A stretch of DNA of 9,108 bases, taken from positions 1-9,108 of the forward strand of contig PWRV01000047.1 in NCBI GenBank assembly GCA_003563455.1. The letters are read 5' to 3'. Position numbers and translations under genes: made by a program. Source of the DNA: Thioalkalivibrio sp. GTDB taxonomy: Bacteria; Pseudomonadota; Gammaproteobacteria; Ectothiorhodospirales; Ectothiorhodospiraceae. Under the pieces are notes generated by a model that was not told where the DNA came from, did no database searches, and was given only the letters and a program-made list of their open reading frames with translations. Each line of letters opens with the position of its first letter. The stretch's first letter is position 1. Below, in pieces: positions 1 to 5,861 of this stretch.

Positions 1-174
1 ACGCGGTTCCGGTGGCGCAGGAGCCACTTCCCTTCAAGCGGCCCTGGTGAGAGTGATCGCGTGATCCTCAGGCGATAGACCGGGGTTCTCGCGTTCCCAC
101 GACTGCACTTCTCCAGTCGCCATCCGTCGTCCGTAGCGCGGGCAGTTCCGAGTGCCGGCTGTCGGGTTGCGACC

Positions 175-196
175 CTTATGGAAAGCTTTCCATAAG
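175..196. repeat. Perfect 22-bp palindrome
   Basis: The two 11-base arms (175-185 CTTATGGAAAG, 186-196 CTTTCCATAAG) are exact reverse complements with no spacer, and an AAGCTT lies at the centre. It is much more AT-rich than its surroundings. Short outer arms TTGCG (167-171) and CGCAA (201-205) could lengthen it into an imperfect cruciform. A perfect dyad of this size suits a dimeric regulator's operator or a recombination or REP-like element, but no gene adjoins it closely enough to say which. Confidence 0.7.
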
Positions 197-230
197 CACC
201 CGCAAGGCCACCATTCGGCCTTCCGATGAT

Positions 231-306
231 CACGCAAGCGCCGCGAAAGCTGCTTGCGTGCAGGCGGCGAGCCCTCTTGCCGATCGGGCGCCGGAAAGCG
301 ATCGGC
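231..306. repeat. Two tandem stem-loops with similar loops
   Basis: The first stem-loop has 9-base perfect arms (231-239 and 252-260) around a 12-base loop, GCCGCGAAAGCT. The second has 8-base perfect arms (279-286 and 299-306) around a 12-base loop, GGCGCCGGAAAG. The loops have the same length and share a GCCGSGAAAG-like core although the stems differ in sequence. Neither is followed by a T run in either direction, so they are not intrinsic terminators. A third small hairpin (304-309/313-318) overlaps the end of the second. Confidence 0.55.
253..297 (+). repeat. Diverged direct repeat, copy A
   Basis: This pairs with 559-602. Both copies begin CTTGCG and end in a CTTGYCGATCSGGCGCCG block that matches at 16 of 18 positions (276-293 against 582-599). 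The middle needs small gaps to align. A weaker partial match (GCCTCTTGGCTGGTC) lies near 529-543. The two copies, about 306 bases apart, suggest an old duplication in an otherwise gene-free region. Confidence 0.45.
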
Positions 307-558
307 CAGAGGCTGGCCTCTCCTGCGGCTGCGCTCCCTCCAGATCACGCGGGCCGCCACGAGAGGAGCGATACTCAGGTTCGGGCCTGTCTCCGCGATT
401 GTGCATCCCTGCACAGCGGGCGTGCCACTTTACTCCCCTCACGGGTCCGACCTGCGCACTGCCAGGTAGCGCTTGTCCCGGATTTCCTTGGCGTCGTGCC
501 GCCCGTTCCAGAGGTGCCGTCTCGAGTGCCTCTTGGCTGGTCTCCCGGCTGAGCAGGT

Positions 559-602
559 CTTGCGCCTGCAAGCGGTGCCTTCTTGTCGATCCGGCGCCGA
601 AG
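559..602 (+). repeat. Diverged direct repeat, copy B
   Basis: Second copy of the repeat at 253-297. The stem that encloses the block in copy A (GCCGATCG/CGATCGGC) is degraded here. The end of this copy overlaps the -35 element and spacer of the candidate promoter at 583-611, so a duplicated segment may have supplied part of a promoter. Confidence 0.4.
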
Positions 603-611
603 TGATATCAA
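583..611 (+). promoter_or_regulatory. Candidate sigma-70-type promoter
   Basis: A TTGTCG hexamer (583-588) and a TATCAA hexamer (606-611) are separated by 17 bases, and each matches consensus at four of six positions. The -10 sits in a rare AT-rich patch. Transcription would start near 618-620 and give a leader of roughly 110 bases before the GTG at 731. Found by eye only. Confidence 0.35.
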
Positions 612-675
612 TACCCCATGGGCGACCTCGGACCGTTGTGATCAAAGTGCCTGGTGATCGAGACACTCGGGATGA

Positions 676-722
676 GCGGCGTTCGCCCTCGGCGAACCCC
701 AGGGGTGAGGCACGAACGCCGC
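676..722 (+). promoter_or_regulatory. Leader with two mutually exclusive hairpins
   Basis: Segment 1 (676-687, GCGGCGTTCGCC) can pair in two ways. Its 681-687 part pairs perfectly over 7 bases with 691-697 (GGCGAAC, 3-base loop). Its 676-685 part pairs perfectly over 10 bases with 713-722 (CGAACGCCGC). The pairings share bases 681-685, so they cannot both form. A purine-rich stretch, AGGGGTGAGG (701-710), lies between the competing partners. The arrangement resembles an attenuator or translational switch in front of the GTG at 731. If the true start is further upstream, these bases would instead be coding. Confidence 0.4.
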
Positions 723-730
723 ACACAGAC

Positions 731-1096
731 GTGTCCGATAGCCGGCGACCCAAAAACCTCAAGCCGCTGATTCCGATTCTGATCTTCGGGGGCTTTGCCA
801 CCTTTATAGCGAGCCAGGAGGTTCCTGCTTTCGCCGACTGGCTGGAGCGGATGTTCCAGCCGGCACAGTGGCAAACCAAGGCCAGTTGCCGCGATGCCGT
901 GCTGGAAGACATACCAGCCGGCAGCTACGCGCGCCTGCAGGAAGGTGGATCGCTGAACCAGACGCCAGATGGTCCCAGCGTGATTGGGATTCGCTTCGCC
1001 ATGCTGGGGCAGGATGGCGAAGAGCAGATCGCTACCTACGACTGCTACCTGGACGCCGATGGAGAACTCCACAGGCTGACACGCCGAACGCGGTAG
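731..1096 (+). CDS. Small single-pass membrane protein, unknown function
   Basis: I do not recognise a family. From the GTG at 731 the product is 121 residues: a short basic N-terminus (SRRPKNLK), one hydrophobic membrane segment at about residues 12-28 (PLIPILIFGGFATFIAS), then a soluble domain of about 90 residues. Two cysteines in that domain (C53 in ASCRDA and C105 in TYDCYLD) could form a disulfide if it faces the periplasm, as the basic N-terminus predicts. The start is uncertain. The frame stays open upstream with in-frame GTG codons at 638 and 647 and a TTG at 473, and none has a good ribosome binding site. I chose 731 because the upstream residues are low-complexity and charged, and because it places the hairpin leader outside the gene. 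It converges on the DUF2252 gene. Confidence 0.6.
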   Translation: MSDSRRPKNLKPLIPILIFGGFATFIASQEVPAFADWLERMFQPAQWQTKASCRDAVLEDIPAGSYARLQEGGSLNQTPDGPSVIGIRFAMLGQDGEEQIATYDCYLDADGELHRLTRRTR

Positions 1097-1143
1097 ACGT
1101 CGCCCCGTTCCGTCCTGCAATTCCCTCATTGTCGCGTGTGGTG

Positions 1144-1199
1144 GCCAGGCACGGGCCCACCATCCTGGCTACGGGCAACCGCCCAAAGTAATTGTCTTT
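1144..1199. terminator. Weak hairpins between convergent genes
   Basis: The 141-base gap between the convergent genes holds GCCAGG (1144-1149)/CCTGGC (1164-1169), GGGC-AACC-GCCC (1173-1184) and AAAG/CTTT (1185-1188/1196-1199). The position suits a two-way terminator, but the stems are short and no proper U run follows on either strand. Confidence 0.2.
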
Positions 1200-1237
1200 G
1201 CATATCGGGGGGTTCGATGCGATCCCGCGGGCGGCAC

Positions 1238-2626
1238 TCACTCCTCCGGCGCGCCGGGTAACTGTCCTGTACGGACTGCGACAAGCAGCTGCTCGTGGTC
1301 CTGCTCGGTCACGTCGGCGTAGGCCTGCGCGAAGTGGGTCATGGCCTCGATGAAACCATCGCTCTTGCCGAGATAGCCGGCCAGCTCCGCGGGCCGGCCG
1401 CCGCGGGCGTGGGCATCGGCCAGCAGGTGCCCACAAAGCTTCGCGTAAGCGACCAGGCCCATGGCGTCGAGATCCTCGAGATCGATGCTGCCCTTCATGT
1501 CGCGGAACTGGCGCACGTAGAAATCCCGCTCCACGCCATCGGGTCCGACCGCTCTCAGGGACCCGAGGAAGATGTCGCTGACGGTCTGCATGGTGCGCTG
1601 CCCCTGCACCACGCGGCGGCCGTGAGGCCGGGGCGGGGGCGTCGCCACATAGGGCTCCAGCACCGACGGGCCGGCCTCCTTCACTTGCAGGACCAGGGGG
1701 TCGTCGTCGTCCCGTCCGTGCAGCAGGATTACATAGCAGCGGGTGCCGACGCTGCCGACGCCGACCACGCGGCGGGCGGCGTCTACCACTTCGAAGCGCT
1801 CCAGGAGTCCGCGGAGATGTACCGGAATCCTGGCGACATACCCTTCGAAGAAACGGGTGGCGAATGCATGCCGATCCCTGGGGAGTGCCTCACGGGAAAG
1901 CACGGGCGGGTCCTCGCGCATGCGCAGTCGCCCGTCGACGGTTTCGGTCAGCCGTTGCGCGGCGTGCTTGCTGTTGCGCCGGCGTGCCTTCGCGAAGACC
2001 TTTCCCGTGGTGGCGACCAGGTCGGCTTCGGCTTCCCCCTCATTCTCCTGCTCGCCGAGCACGGACAGCACCTCGCGTTCGCCAACGCTCGCGTACCACA
2101 TGTCCAGGACGTCGGCATCGCGGTGCTCCCGGAGGATGCGCCGATAGCGCGCAAGGCAGGCGTACACGGCATCGTCGGCTACCCCGGTGCCAAAACCGCG
2201 TTCACGGGCCGCCACCACCAGCGACGTGGCCATGCGTTTCAGGTCCCACTCGAAAGGCCCGCGTATCGTTTCGTCGAAGTCGTTGATATCGAATACCAGC
2301 CGGCGCTCCGGGGTCGCGAAGGTTTCGATGTTGAGCAGGTGCGCGTCCCCACACAGCTGTGCAGTGAGCGAAGTCGTCGGAGTGGCCGCGAGGTCGGCCG
2401 CCATCACGGCCGCAGAGCCTCTGAGAAAGGCGAAGGGGGAGGCCGACATGCGAGCGTAGCGCAGTGCGAGCAGTTCCGGCACCCGGGTCATTCCCTGCGC
2501 GGTCAGTATCGCCAGCGCATCGGCGCGACGCTTGACCGGCGGGCAGGTGGCGTGCGAACGGCGGCCCACCAGCTTGCGCGCCTCACGACCCCGACGCGCG
2601 AGTTCCTGCGGGGCGACACGTGACAT
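1238..2626 (-). CDS. DUF2252 family protein (kinase/phosphotransferase-like)
   Basis: The 462-residue product matches the DUF2252 (COG4320) pattern along its length: FAFLRGSAAVMAADL (65-79), LCGDAHLLN (91-99), FDINDFDET (112-120), PFEWDLKR (124-131), VGVGSVGTRCY (288-298), LVLQVKEA (311-318), YVRQFRDMKGS (370-380) and AHARGG (405-410). Its biochemical function is not established to my knowledge. GDAHxxN and DFD resemble the catalytic and metal-binding loops of aminoglycoside-phosphotransferase-like kinases, and GxGSxG plus K316 resemble a nucleotide-binding loop and its lysine. Their order is reversed relative to ordinary kinases. No signal peptide or membrane segment is seen, so it is probably cytosolic. 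The frame is open up to 3130, but the ATG at 2626 is chosen because GGAGGAG lies just upstream and homology starts just after it. It lies 265 bases downstream of the DUF533 gene on the same strand. Confidence 0.9.
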   Translation of the reverse strand: MSRVAPQELARRGREARKLVGRRSHATCPPVKRRADALAILTAQGMTRVPELLALRYARMSASPFAFLRGSAAVMAADLAATPTTSLTAQLCGDAHLLNIETFATPERRLVFDINDFDETIRGPFEWDLKRMATSLVVAARERGFGTGVADDAVYACLARYRRILREHRDADVLDMWYASVGEREVLSVLGEQENEGEAEADLVATTGKVFAKARRRNSKHAAQRLTETVDGRLRMREDPPVLSREALPRDRHAFATRFFEGYVARIPVHLRGLLERFEVVDAARRVVGVGSVGTRCYVILLHGRDDDDPLVLQVKEAGPSVLEPYVATPPPRPHGRRVVQGQRTMQTVSDIFLGSLRAVGPDGVERDFYVRQFRDMKGSIDLEDLDAMGLVAYAKLCGHLLADAHARGGRPAELAGYLGKSDGFIEAMTHFAQAYADVTEQDHEQLLVAVRTGQLPGAPEE

Positions 2627-2628
2627 TT

Positions 2629-2635
2629 CTCCTCC
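2629..2635 (-). promoter_or_regulatory. Shine-Dalgarno for the DUF2252 gene
   Basis: The minus strand reads GGAGGAG then AA then ATG. GGAGG is four bases from the start codon. This fixes the start at 2626 rather than at one of the upstream in-frame codons. Confidence 0.8.
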
Positions 2636-2654
2636 GCGTCCAGGGTTTCGGCTG

Positions 2655-2697
2655 ACGTTCAACGTGCATCGGCCGCGTCCGAGCCTCGGACACGCGG
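2655..2697. promoter_or_regulatory. Two dyads upstream of the DUF2252 gene
   Basis: CCGCGTCCGAG (2673-2683) and CTCGGACACGCGG (2685-2697) are complementary except for a two-base bulge, giving a strong stem of about nine pairs. Nearer the gene, ACGTT-C-AACGT (2655-2665) is a perfect 5-1-5 dyad. They lie 29-71 bases upstream of the DUF2252 start, so they may be operators, or a processing or attenuation hairpin in a DUF533-DUF2252 transcript. No T run follows, so a classic terminator is unlikely. The rest of the 2627-2891 spacer shows nothing I can name. Confidence 0.35.
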
Positions 2698-2891
2698 TAG
2701 AGCGTGCCGAGCCCGGCCTTCGAGACGTTGCGGGAAGAGCTTCTCGAACGGCCCTGAGCGCCCGGAGCCGGGCAGGAAGGCTGTGTGTTTGACCCGCTGC
2801 GGACTGCAGCCCCCCCGCCGCCCAGAGTAACGCTATGGCCGGCCGGGGCGACCGGGGAACGAGGTCAGGTCTGATATTCTCCCATCGACCG

Positions 2892-3719
2892 TCAGACCGT
2901 CGGCGCGCCCGTGGTCTGGTGCAGGAAGGCGACCACCCCGGAGTCCAGCCGCAGGGCAGTGGCCAGACTGCGAAGGTACTCGCGCTCGCGGTCGCTGTCG
3001 ATGTCGATTGCGAGCAGAGAGGCCGCGTAGACCTCTGCAGCCTGTGCGGGGGTCTGTACTTCACGGGCGATGTCGGAGACATCCAGCGGCTTCTGGATTT
3101 CATCGAGCACGAACCGCCGCTCGCTTTCATTCATCTCGTCTGGGTTCAGCTGGCCAAGGATCCGGTTCATTTCGATCTGGTCCACCTGACCATCCGCCTT
3201 CGCGGCCGCGATCATCGCGCGCAGGGCCAGACGCTCGCTCTGCTCGGAGGTAACGGAAGCGACTTCCTGCTGGGAGGGGGCGACGGCGGCCATCCCGACA
3301 GCGGGTGCGTTGGAGCCGCCACTACGGGAATTCTGCAGTGCGCTCAGTGCGAGAGTGCCGAGCAGGGCCATCGCGCCGCCGCCAGCGGCACCTTTCGCTG
3401 CACCGCCCCGGCCGCCGAGCAAGGCTCCAGCCAGGGCACCAAGGCCGCCGAGCTGGGCACCGGACATGCCCCCGACCTGCGGCGAGCCAAGCATGCTTTT
3501 GGCCGCCGCGGCCAGGCCGCCCAGTCCGCCGCCCGCCGGGGCAGCACCAGCCGCAGGTGCGCCGCCACCCATCATCGATTGCAGCGAGCCGAAGATCTGC
3601 TCCATGCCGGCACCGCCCTGCGCGATGTTCTGCGCACTCTCGCCAACACGCGCCTGGGTGTTCGACTGGCCCGCAAGGCCTTCTCCCAGCATTTGCCCGA
3701 TAATGTTTCCGAAGCTCAT
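2892..3719 (-). CDS. DUF533/TerB-like membrane protein (YebE-like)
   Basis: 275 residues. The N-terminal half is low-complexity, rich in Gly and Ala (about 35-125), with glycine-zipper-like runs (GGLGALAGALLGG, about 91-103) and a hydrophobic stretch GAMALLGTLALSAL (about 115-128) that probably inserts in the inner membrane. The C-terminal domain (about 158-268) is TerB-like: AMIAAAKADGQVDQIEMNRIL (168-188) and YAASLLAIDIDSDREREYL (231-249), each with an acidic loop. This is the DUF533 layout of E. coli YebE, whose biochemical role is not established. The frame is open to 3812, but the ATG at 3719 has AGGAGG six bases upstream and starts a typical sequence, MSFGNIIGQML. The stop is 265 bases upstream of the DUF2252 gene; the two could be cotranscribed, but the gap is long. 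Confidence 0.85.
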   Translation of the reverse strand: MSFGNIIGQMLGEGLAGQSNTQARVGESAQNIAQGGAGMEQIFGSLQSMMGGGAPAAGAAPAGGGLGGLAAAAKSMLGSPQVGGMSGAQLGGLGALAGALLGGRGGAAKGAAGGGAMALLGTLALSALQNSRSGGSNAPAVGMAAVAPSQQEVASVTSEQSERLALRAMIAAAKADGQVDQIEMNRILGQLNPDEMNESERRFVLDEIQKPLDVSDIAREVQTPAQAAEVYAASLLAIDIDSDREREYLRSLATALRLDSGVVAFLHQTTGAPTV

Positions 3720-3725
3720 TCTGTT

Positions 3726-3731
3726 CCTCCT
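3726..3731 (-). promoter_or_regulatory. Shine-Dalgarno for the DUF533 gene
   Basis: The minus strand reads AGGAGG with a six-base spacer before the ATG ending at 3719, which selects that start over the open frame extending to 3812. Confidence 0.8.
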
Positions 3732-4179
3732 GAGGCGACTCTGGGCCGTGGACCGGGTCATCATGGTGCGATCCGAACGGCAGTTTGCGGCGGGGGGCGG
3801 GTCTCGCAACACAGCGTTTCCTGGTATGCCATGCGGAAATGGGAGACGTACCCACCGCCTGTTTTCACTCTTATTCGGGTGACCCCGTTTGATGGGCCGT
3901 GAAATCTCGCTCCATTTACGTTTTTACTGCTGTTCTCTGGGCACCTTGTGACGCGCCGGAATGTGAGACCGGACTCAACCAGCCCTTTCGGTGCGAGATG
4001 CGGGATGAGAGCTTGGGGTGCACCCCCGTGTCAAGACAGAAAAGTGCACGATTTCAAACAACGGCGTGGGCCCCGCTCGTAGCGGAACAGCGATGCCATG
4101 TTGCTGCAGGTTCGCCGGACTGCCTCACGGCCGGCGGATCGATGTGCCCACCCTGCGAGGTATCGCCCGCAAAGGTCCG
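3732..4179. other. Gene-free spacer with small palindromes
   Basis: No supported gene. Part of this must hold the DUF533 promoter, but I see no convincing -35/-10 pair. The stretch 3870-3950 is locally AT-richer than its surroundings. Palindromes include GGGGTG/CACCCC (4015-4026, perfect 12 bp) and CCGCT-CGT-AGCGG (4073-4085). The context of the latter (GTGGGCCCCGCTCGTAGCGG) vaguely resembles REP-type elements common in proteobacterial spacers. With the msrA remnant next to it, the region looks like decayed DNA. Confidence 0.5.
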
Positions 4180-4359
4180 TCAGCCGCCGGCTTCGTCGCC
4201 CCAGATTTCTTCGAGTCGATTGTCGCGACCGCTGCGCCAGCGATAGAAGCTGTGGCGTACCGGGTTCTCCCGGTAATAGCCCTGATGGTAGCCCTCGGCC
4301 GGATAGAAGTTCTCGAATTCGAGGATCGGCGTCACGATGGCTTGGTCGAAACGTCCGGA
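4180..4359 (-). pseudogene. msrA: C-terminal remnant of methionine sulfoxide reductase A
   Basis: The translation SGRFDQAIVTPILEF, then FYPAEGYHQGYY, RENPVRHSFYRW and SGRDNRLEEIWG is the C-terminal third of peptide-methionine (S)-S-oxide reductase, which repairs oxidised methionine. FYPAE-YHQ-Y is the family's conserved substrate-pocket segment. The N-terminal two thirds, including the GxFWG catalytic-cysteine motif, are absent: upstream of the SGRFD codons the sequence becomes non-homologous at a small palindrome (4363-4376). A GTG (4399-4401) could start a 73-residue frame, but without the catalytic cysteine it cannot be an active enzyme. The stop codon is intact and the reading frame undamaged, so the truncation may be fairly recent. 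No N-terminal fragment is found elsewhere in the window. Confidence 0.8.
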
Positions 4360-4362
4360 CTG

Positions 4363-4378
4363 CCCCCGCAAGCGGGAG
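4363..4378. repeat. Small GC-rich palindrome at the msrA break
   Basis: CCCGC (4365-4369) and GCGGG (4372-4376) flank AA, inside CCCCCGCAAGCGGGAG. Related short CTCCCGC-TT-GCGGG palindromes occur as REP-like elements between genes in many proteobacteria. A partly similar CCCCCGACGGGAGAGCGGG follows at 4430-4448. It abuts the point where msrA homology ends. Confidence 0.4.
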
Positions 4379-4467
4379 TGGAGAGAGTGCGAGACTTTCA
4401 CGCTAACATGGGCCGCGAAACTCCGCTGCCCCCGACGGGAGAGCGGGCGGGCCGAGTGACCAGCAGC

Positions 4468-4481
4468 GGGAGCGAGCCATT
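4468..4481 (+). promoter_or_regulatory. Shine-Dalgarno and candidate ATT start of the MFS gene
   Basis: GGGAG (4468-4472), a six-base spacer and ATT (4479-4481) open a frame ITAVKQVRKREVFGWA that runs into the transporter. AUU initiation is known but rare in bacteria (E. coli infC and pcnB). An ATG-to-ATT mutation or a sequencing error would look the same. Confidence 0.5.
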
Positions 4482-4526
4482 ACCGCCGTCAAGCAGGTAC
4501 GCAAGCGCGAGGTTTTCGGCTGGGCG

Positions 4527-5780
4527 ATGTTCGACTTCGCCAACCAGGCCTATACGCTCCTGATCATCACCGTCATCTTCGGCGACCTCTTTACGCGGGT
4601 CATCGTCGGCGACGCCCCGGATTATCGCCTCGGCAATCTGCTGTGGAGCGTCGCGCTTGCGCTCAGCTATCTGATGGTGCTGGTCGCCGCCCCGGTGGCA
4701 GGTTCGATCATGGACGCGACCCGTTCCCGCAAGCGCTTTCTCCTCGCCTCATGGCTGTTGACGGTGGTGACCACAGCGGCGCTTTACCTCGTCGAGCCGG
4801 GCCTGATCGTGCTCGGGATGGTGCTGATCGTGATCTCCAATTTCGGATACGCGATCGGCGAGTCCTTCATCGCGAGTTTTCTGCCCGACCTAGGCCCTCC
4901 GGAACGCCTGGGCTGGATCTCGGGGCTCGGATGGGCGCTAGGCTACGTCGGCGGGCTTGTCGCGACGGCTTTCGCGCTTGCGCTGCTCGGAGACGTCTCG
5001 GCGGACAATTTCGAACGGATCCGGTGGGTCGGGCCCCTGGCCGCGGCGTTTTTCCTGCTGGCCGCGATTCCCACCTTCGTCTTTCTTCGCGAACGGGGGC
5101 CGCGACGCCCGGTGAAGCGCCACCTCCAGCTGAGCATGGGGTTCCGCCGCGTTGGCCGAAGCCTCCTGACACTTCGGGACCGTCCGGGTCTGCGGGACCT
5201 GTTCCTCTCTGTGTTCTTCACGATGGCCGGGATCTACATCGTGATCTCGTTCACCTTCATCTACGGTTCGCAGATCATTCGCTGGGACGAGTCGACCCGG
5301 GTCGCGATGTTTATCGTGACGCAGGTTACGGCCGCGATCGGTGCGCTGGGTTTCGGCTGGTTGCAGGACCACCTGGGGCCAATGCGCATCTTCCGTTTTA
5401 CCCTTGTGTGCTGGGCACTCGCTGTGCTCGGCCTCTTTCTGACGCCCTGGCTGTCGGAGCAACTGACCGGTTTGCTGAACCGCCCGGTTGAACCGCAGCA
5501 GGTCTTTCTGGTGGTCGGGGCCATGGCGGGGCTCTGCCTCGGCTCGGCGCAGTCGGCCGGACGCGTGCTGGTGGCGCTGATGGTGCCCGGAAGCGAGGCC
5601 GGCCGCTGGTTCGGCTTCTGGGGACTGGCCACCAAGGGCGCAGCAATCTTCGGCCTGATGGGTATTGGTCTGCTGCAGCTCTGGCTGGGACTGGCGAATG
5701 CCATCCTGTTCTGTCTGCTGCTCTTCCTCGCCGCCTTGCTCGCGACCCTTCGGATGCGCCTCCCCGATCGGGCGGGCTGA
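4527..5780 (+). CDS. MFS transporter, UMF1/Atg22-like family
   Basis: An inner-membrane permease of about 12 hydrophobic segments. From the ATG at 4527 it has 417 residues. Family features are DFANQAYTLLIITVIF at the start, an MFS loop-2/3-like signature AGSIMDATRSRKRFLLA (about 58-74), a charged central loop (RERGPRRPVKRH, about 187-198), and GSAQSAGRVLVALMVP followed by GRWFGFWGLATKGAAIFG near the C-terminus, which match the UMF1 (Atg22-like) pattern. The substrate is unknown. The start is doubtful: residues encoded just upstream (REVFGWA) also look like family sequence, and the ATG at 4527 has no near ribosome binding site. No ATG, GTG, TTG or CTG lies in frame between the TAA at 4404 and 4527, whereas an ATT at 4479 follows GGGAG by six bases. 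The likely full protein is therefore 433 residues from 4479. The adjacent genes do not indicate a role. Confidence 0.88.
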   Translation: MFDFANQAYTLLIITVIFGDLFTRVIVGDAPDYRLGNLLWSVALALSYLMVLVAAPVAGSIMDATRSRKRFLLASWLLTVVTTAALYLVEPGLIVLGMVLIVISNFGYAIGESFIASFLPDLGPPERLGWISGLGWALGYVGGLVATAFALALLGDVSADNFERIRWVGPLAAAFFLLAAIPTFVFLRERGPRRPVKRHLQLSMGFRRVGRSLLTLRDRPGLRDLFLSVFFTMAGIYIVISFTFIYGSQIIRWDESTRVAMFIVTQVTAAIGALGFGWLQDHLGPMRIFRFTLVCWALAVLGLFLTPWLSEQLTGLLNRPVEPQQVFLVVGAMAGLCLGSAQSAGRVLVALMVPGSEAGRWFGFWGLATKGAAIFGLMGIGLLQLWLGLANAILFCLLLFLAALLATLRMRLPDRAG

Positions 5781-5798
5781 ACGTGACCGGCACCGGGC

Positions 5799-5828
5799 TT
5801 GCCGGACGGTTTCGCCCTGTGCTAGAAA
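5799..5828 (+). promoter_or_regulatory. Candidate promoter of the secreted-protein operon
   Basis: TTGCCG (5799-5804), an 18-base spacer and TAGAAA (5823-5828), the latter preceded by TG-C as in an extended -10, lie in the 81-base gap after the transporter. The sequence AGAAATTAAAA is the most AT-rich part of the gap. A GC-rich dyad CCGGC (5787-5791)/GCCGG (5801-5805) overlaps the -35 and might be a weak terminator for the transporter or an operator. Confidence 0.4.
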
Positions 5829-5861
5829 TTAAAACTCGGGACGACAGCAAGGGATTCGGGC

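Larger units (their letters stand above)
1..582. other. Non-coding, inverted-repeat-rich region
   Basis: No reading frame here has a recognisable domain, a convincing ribosome binding site or a family-like composition. The open frames on both strands look like products of high GC content. The longest minus-strand frame (about 34-414) has one patch that reads fairly naturally (residues such as NCPRYGRRMATGEVQSW), but I cannot assign it. The region does contain many short perfect inverted repeats: 12-16/23-27, 100-105/114-119, 175-185/186-196, 231-239/252-260, 279-286/299-306, 304-309/313-318 and 400-405/410-415. This may be a decayed gene, a patch of REP-like elements or a structured transcript; the sequence alone does not decide. 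Confidence 0.5.

Noticed and set aside
34..414. Minus-strand open frame of 126 codons
   Set aside because: Some stretches read naturally, but there is no recognised domain or good ribosome binding site, and it crosses the palindromes. It is kept only as a note in the region entry.
1..620. CRISPR array, integron attC or known structured RNA (RNase P, tmRNA)
   Set aside because: There are no regular repeats with spacers, no attC core sites, and none of the conserved blocks of those RNAs.
1205..1232. GGTTCGATGC resembling a tRNA T-arm
   Set aside because: The flanking bases do not form the stem and there is no acceptor, D or anticodon arm nearby.
1295..2623. Long plus-strand open frame opposite the DUF2252 gene
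   Set aside because: It is antisense to a gene with clear family motifs and a strong ribosome binding site. Its His/Gly/Arg-rich composition is typical of a GC-rich shadow frame.
2835..3902. Plus-strand 355-codon frame opposite the DUF533 gene
   Set aside because: It has a shadow-type composition and no domain; the minus strand carries the TerB-like motifs.
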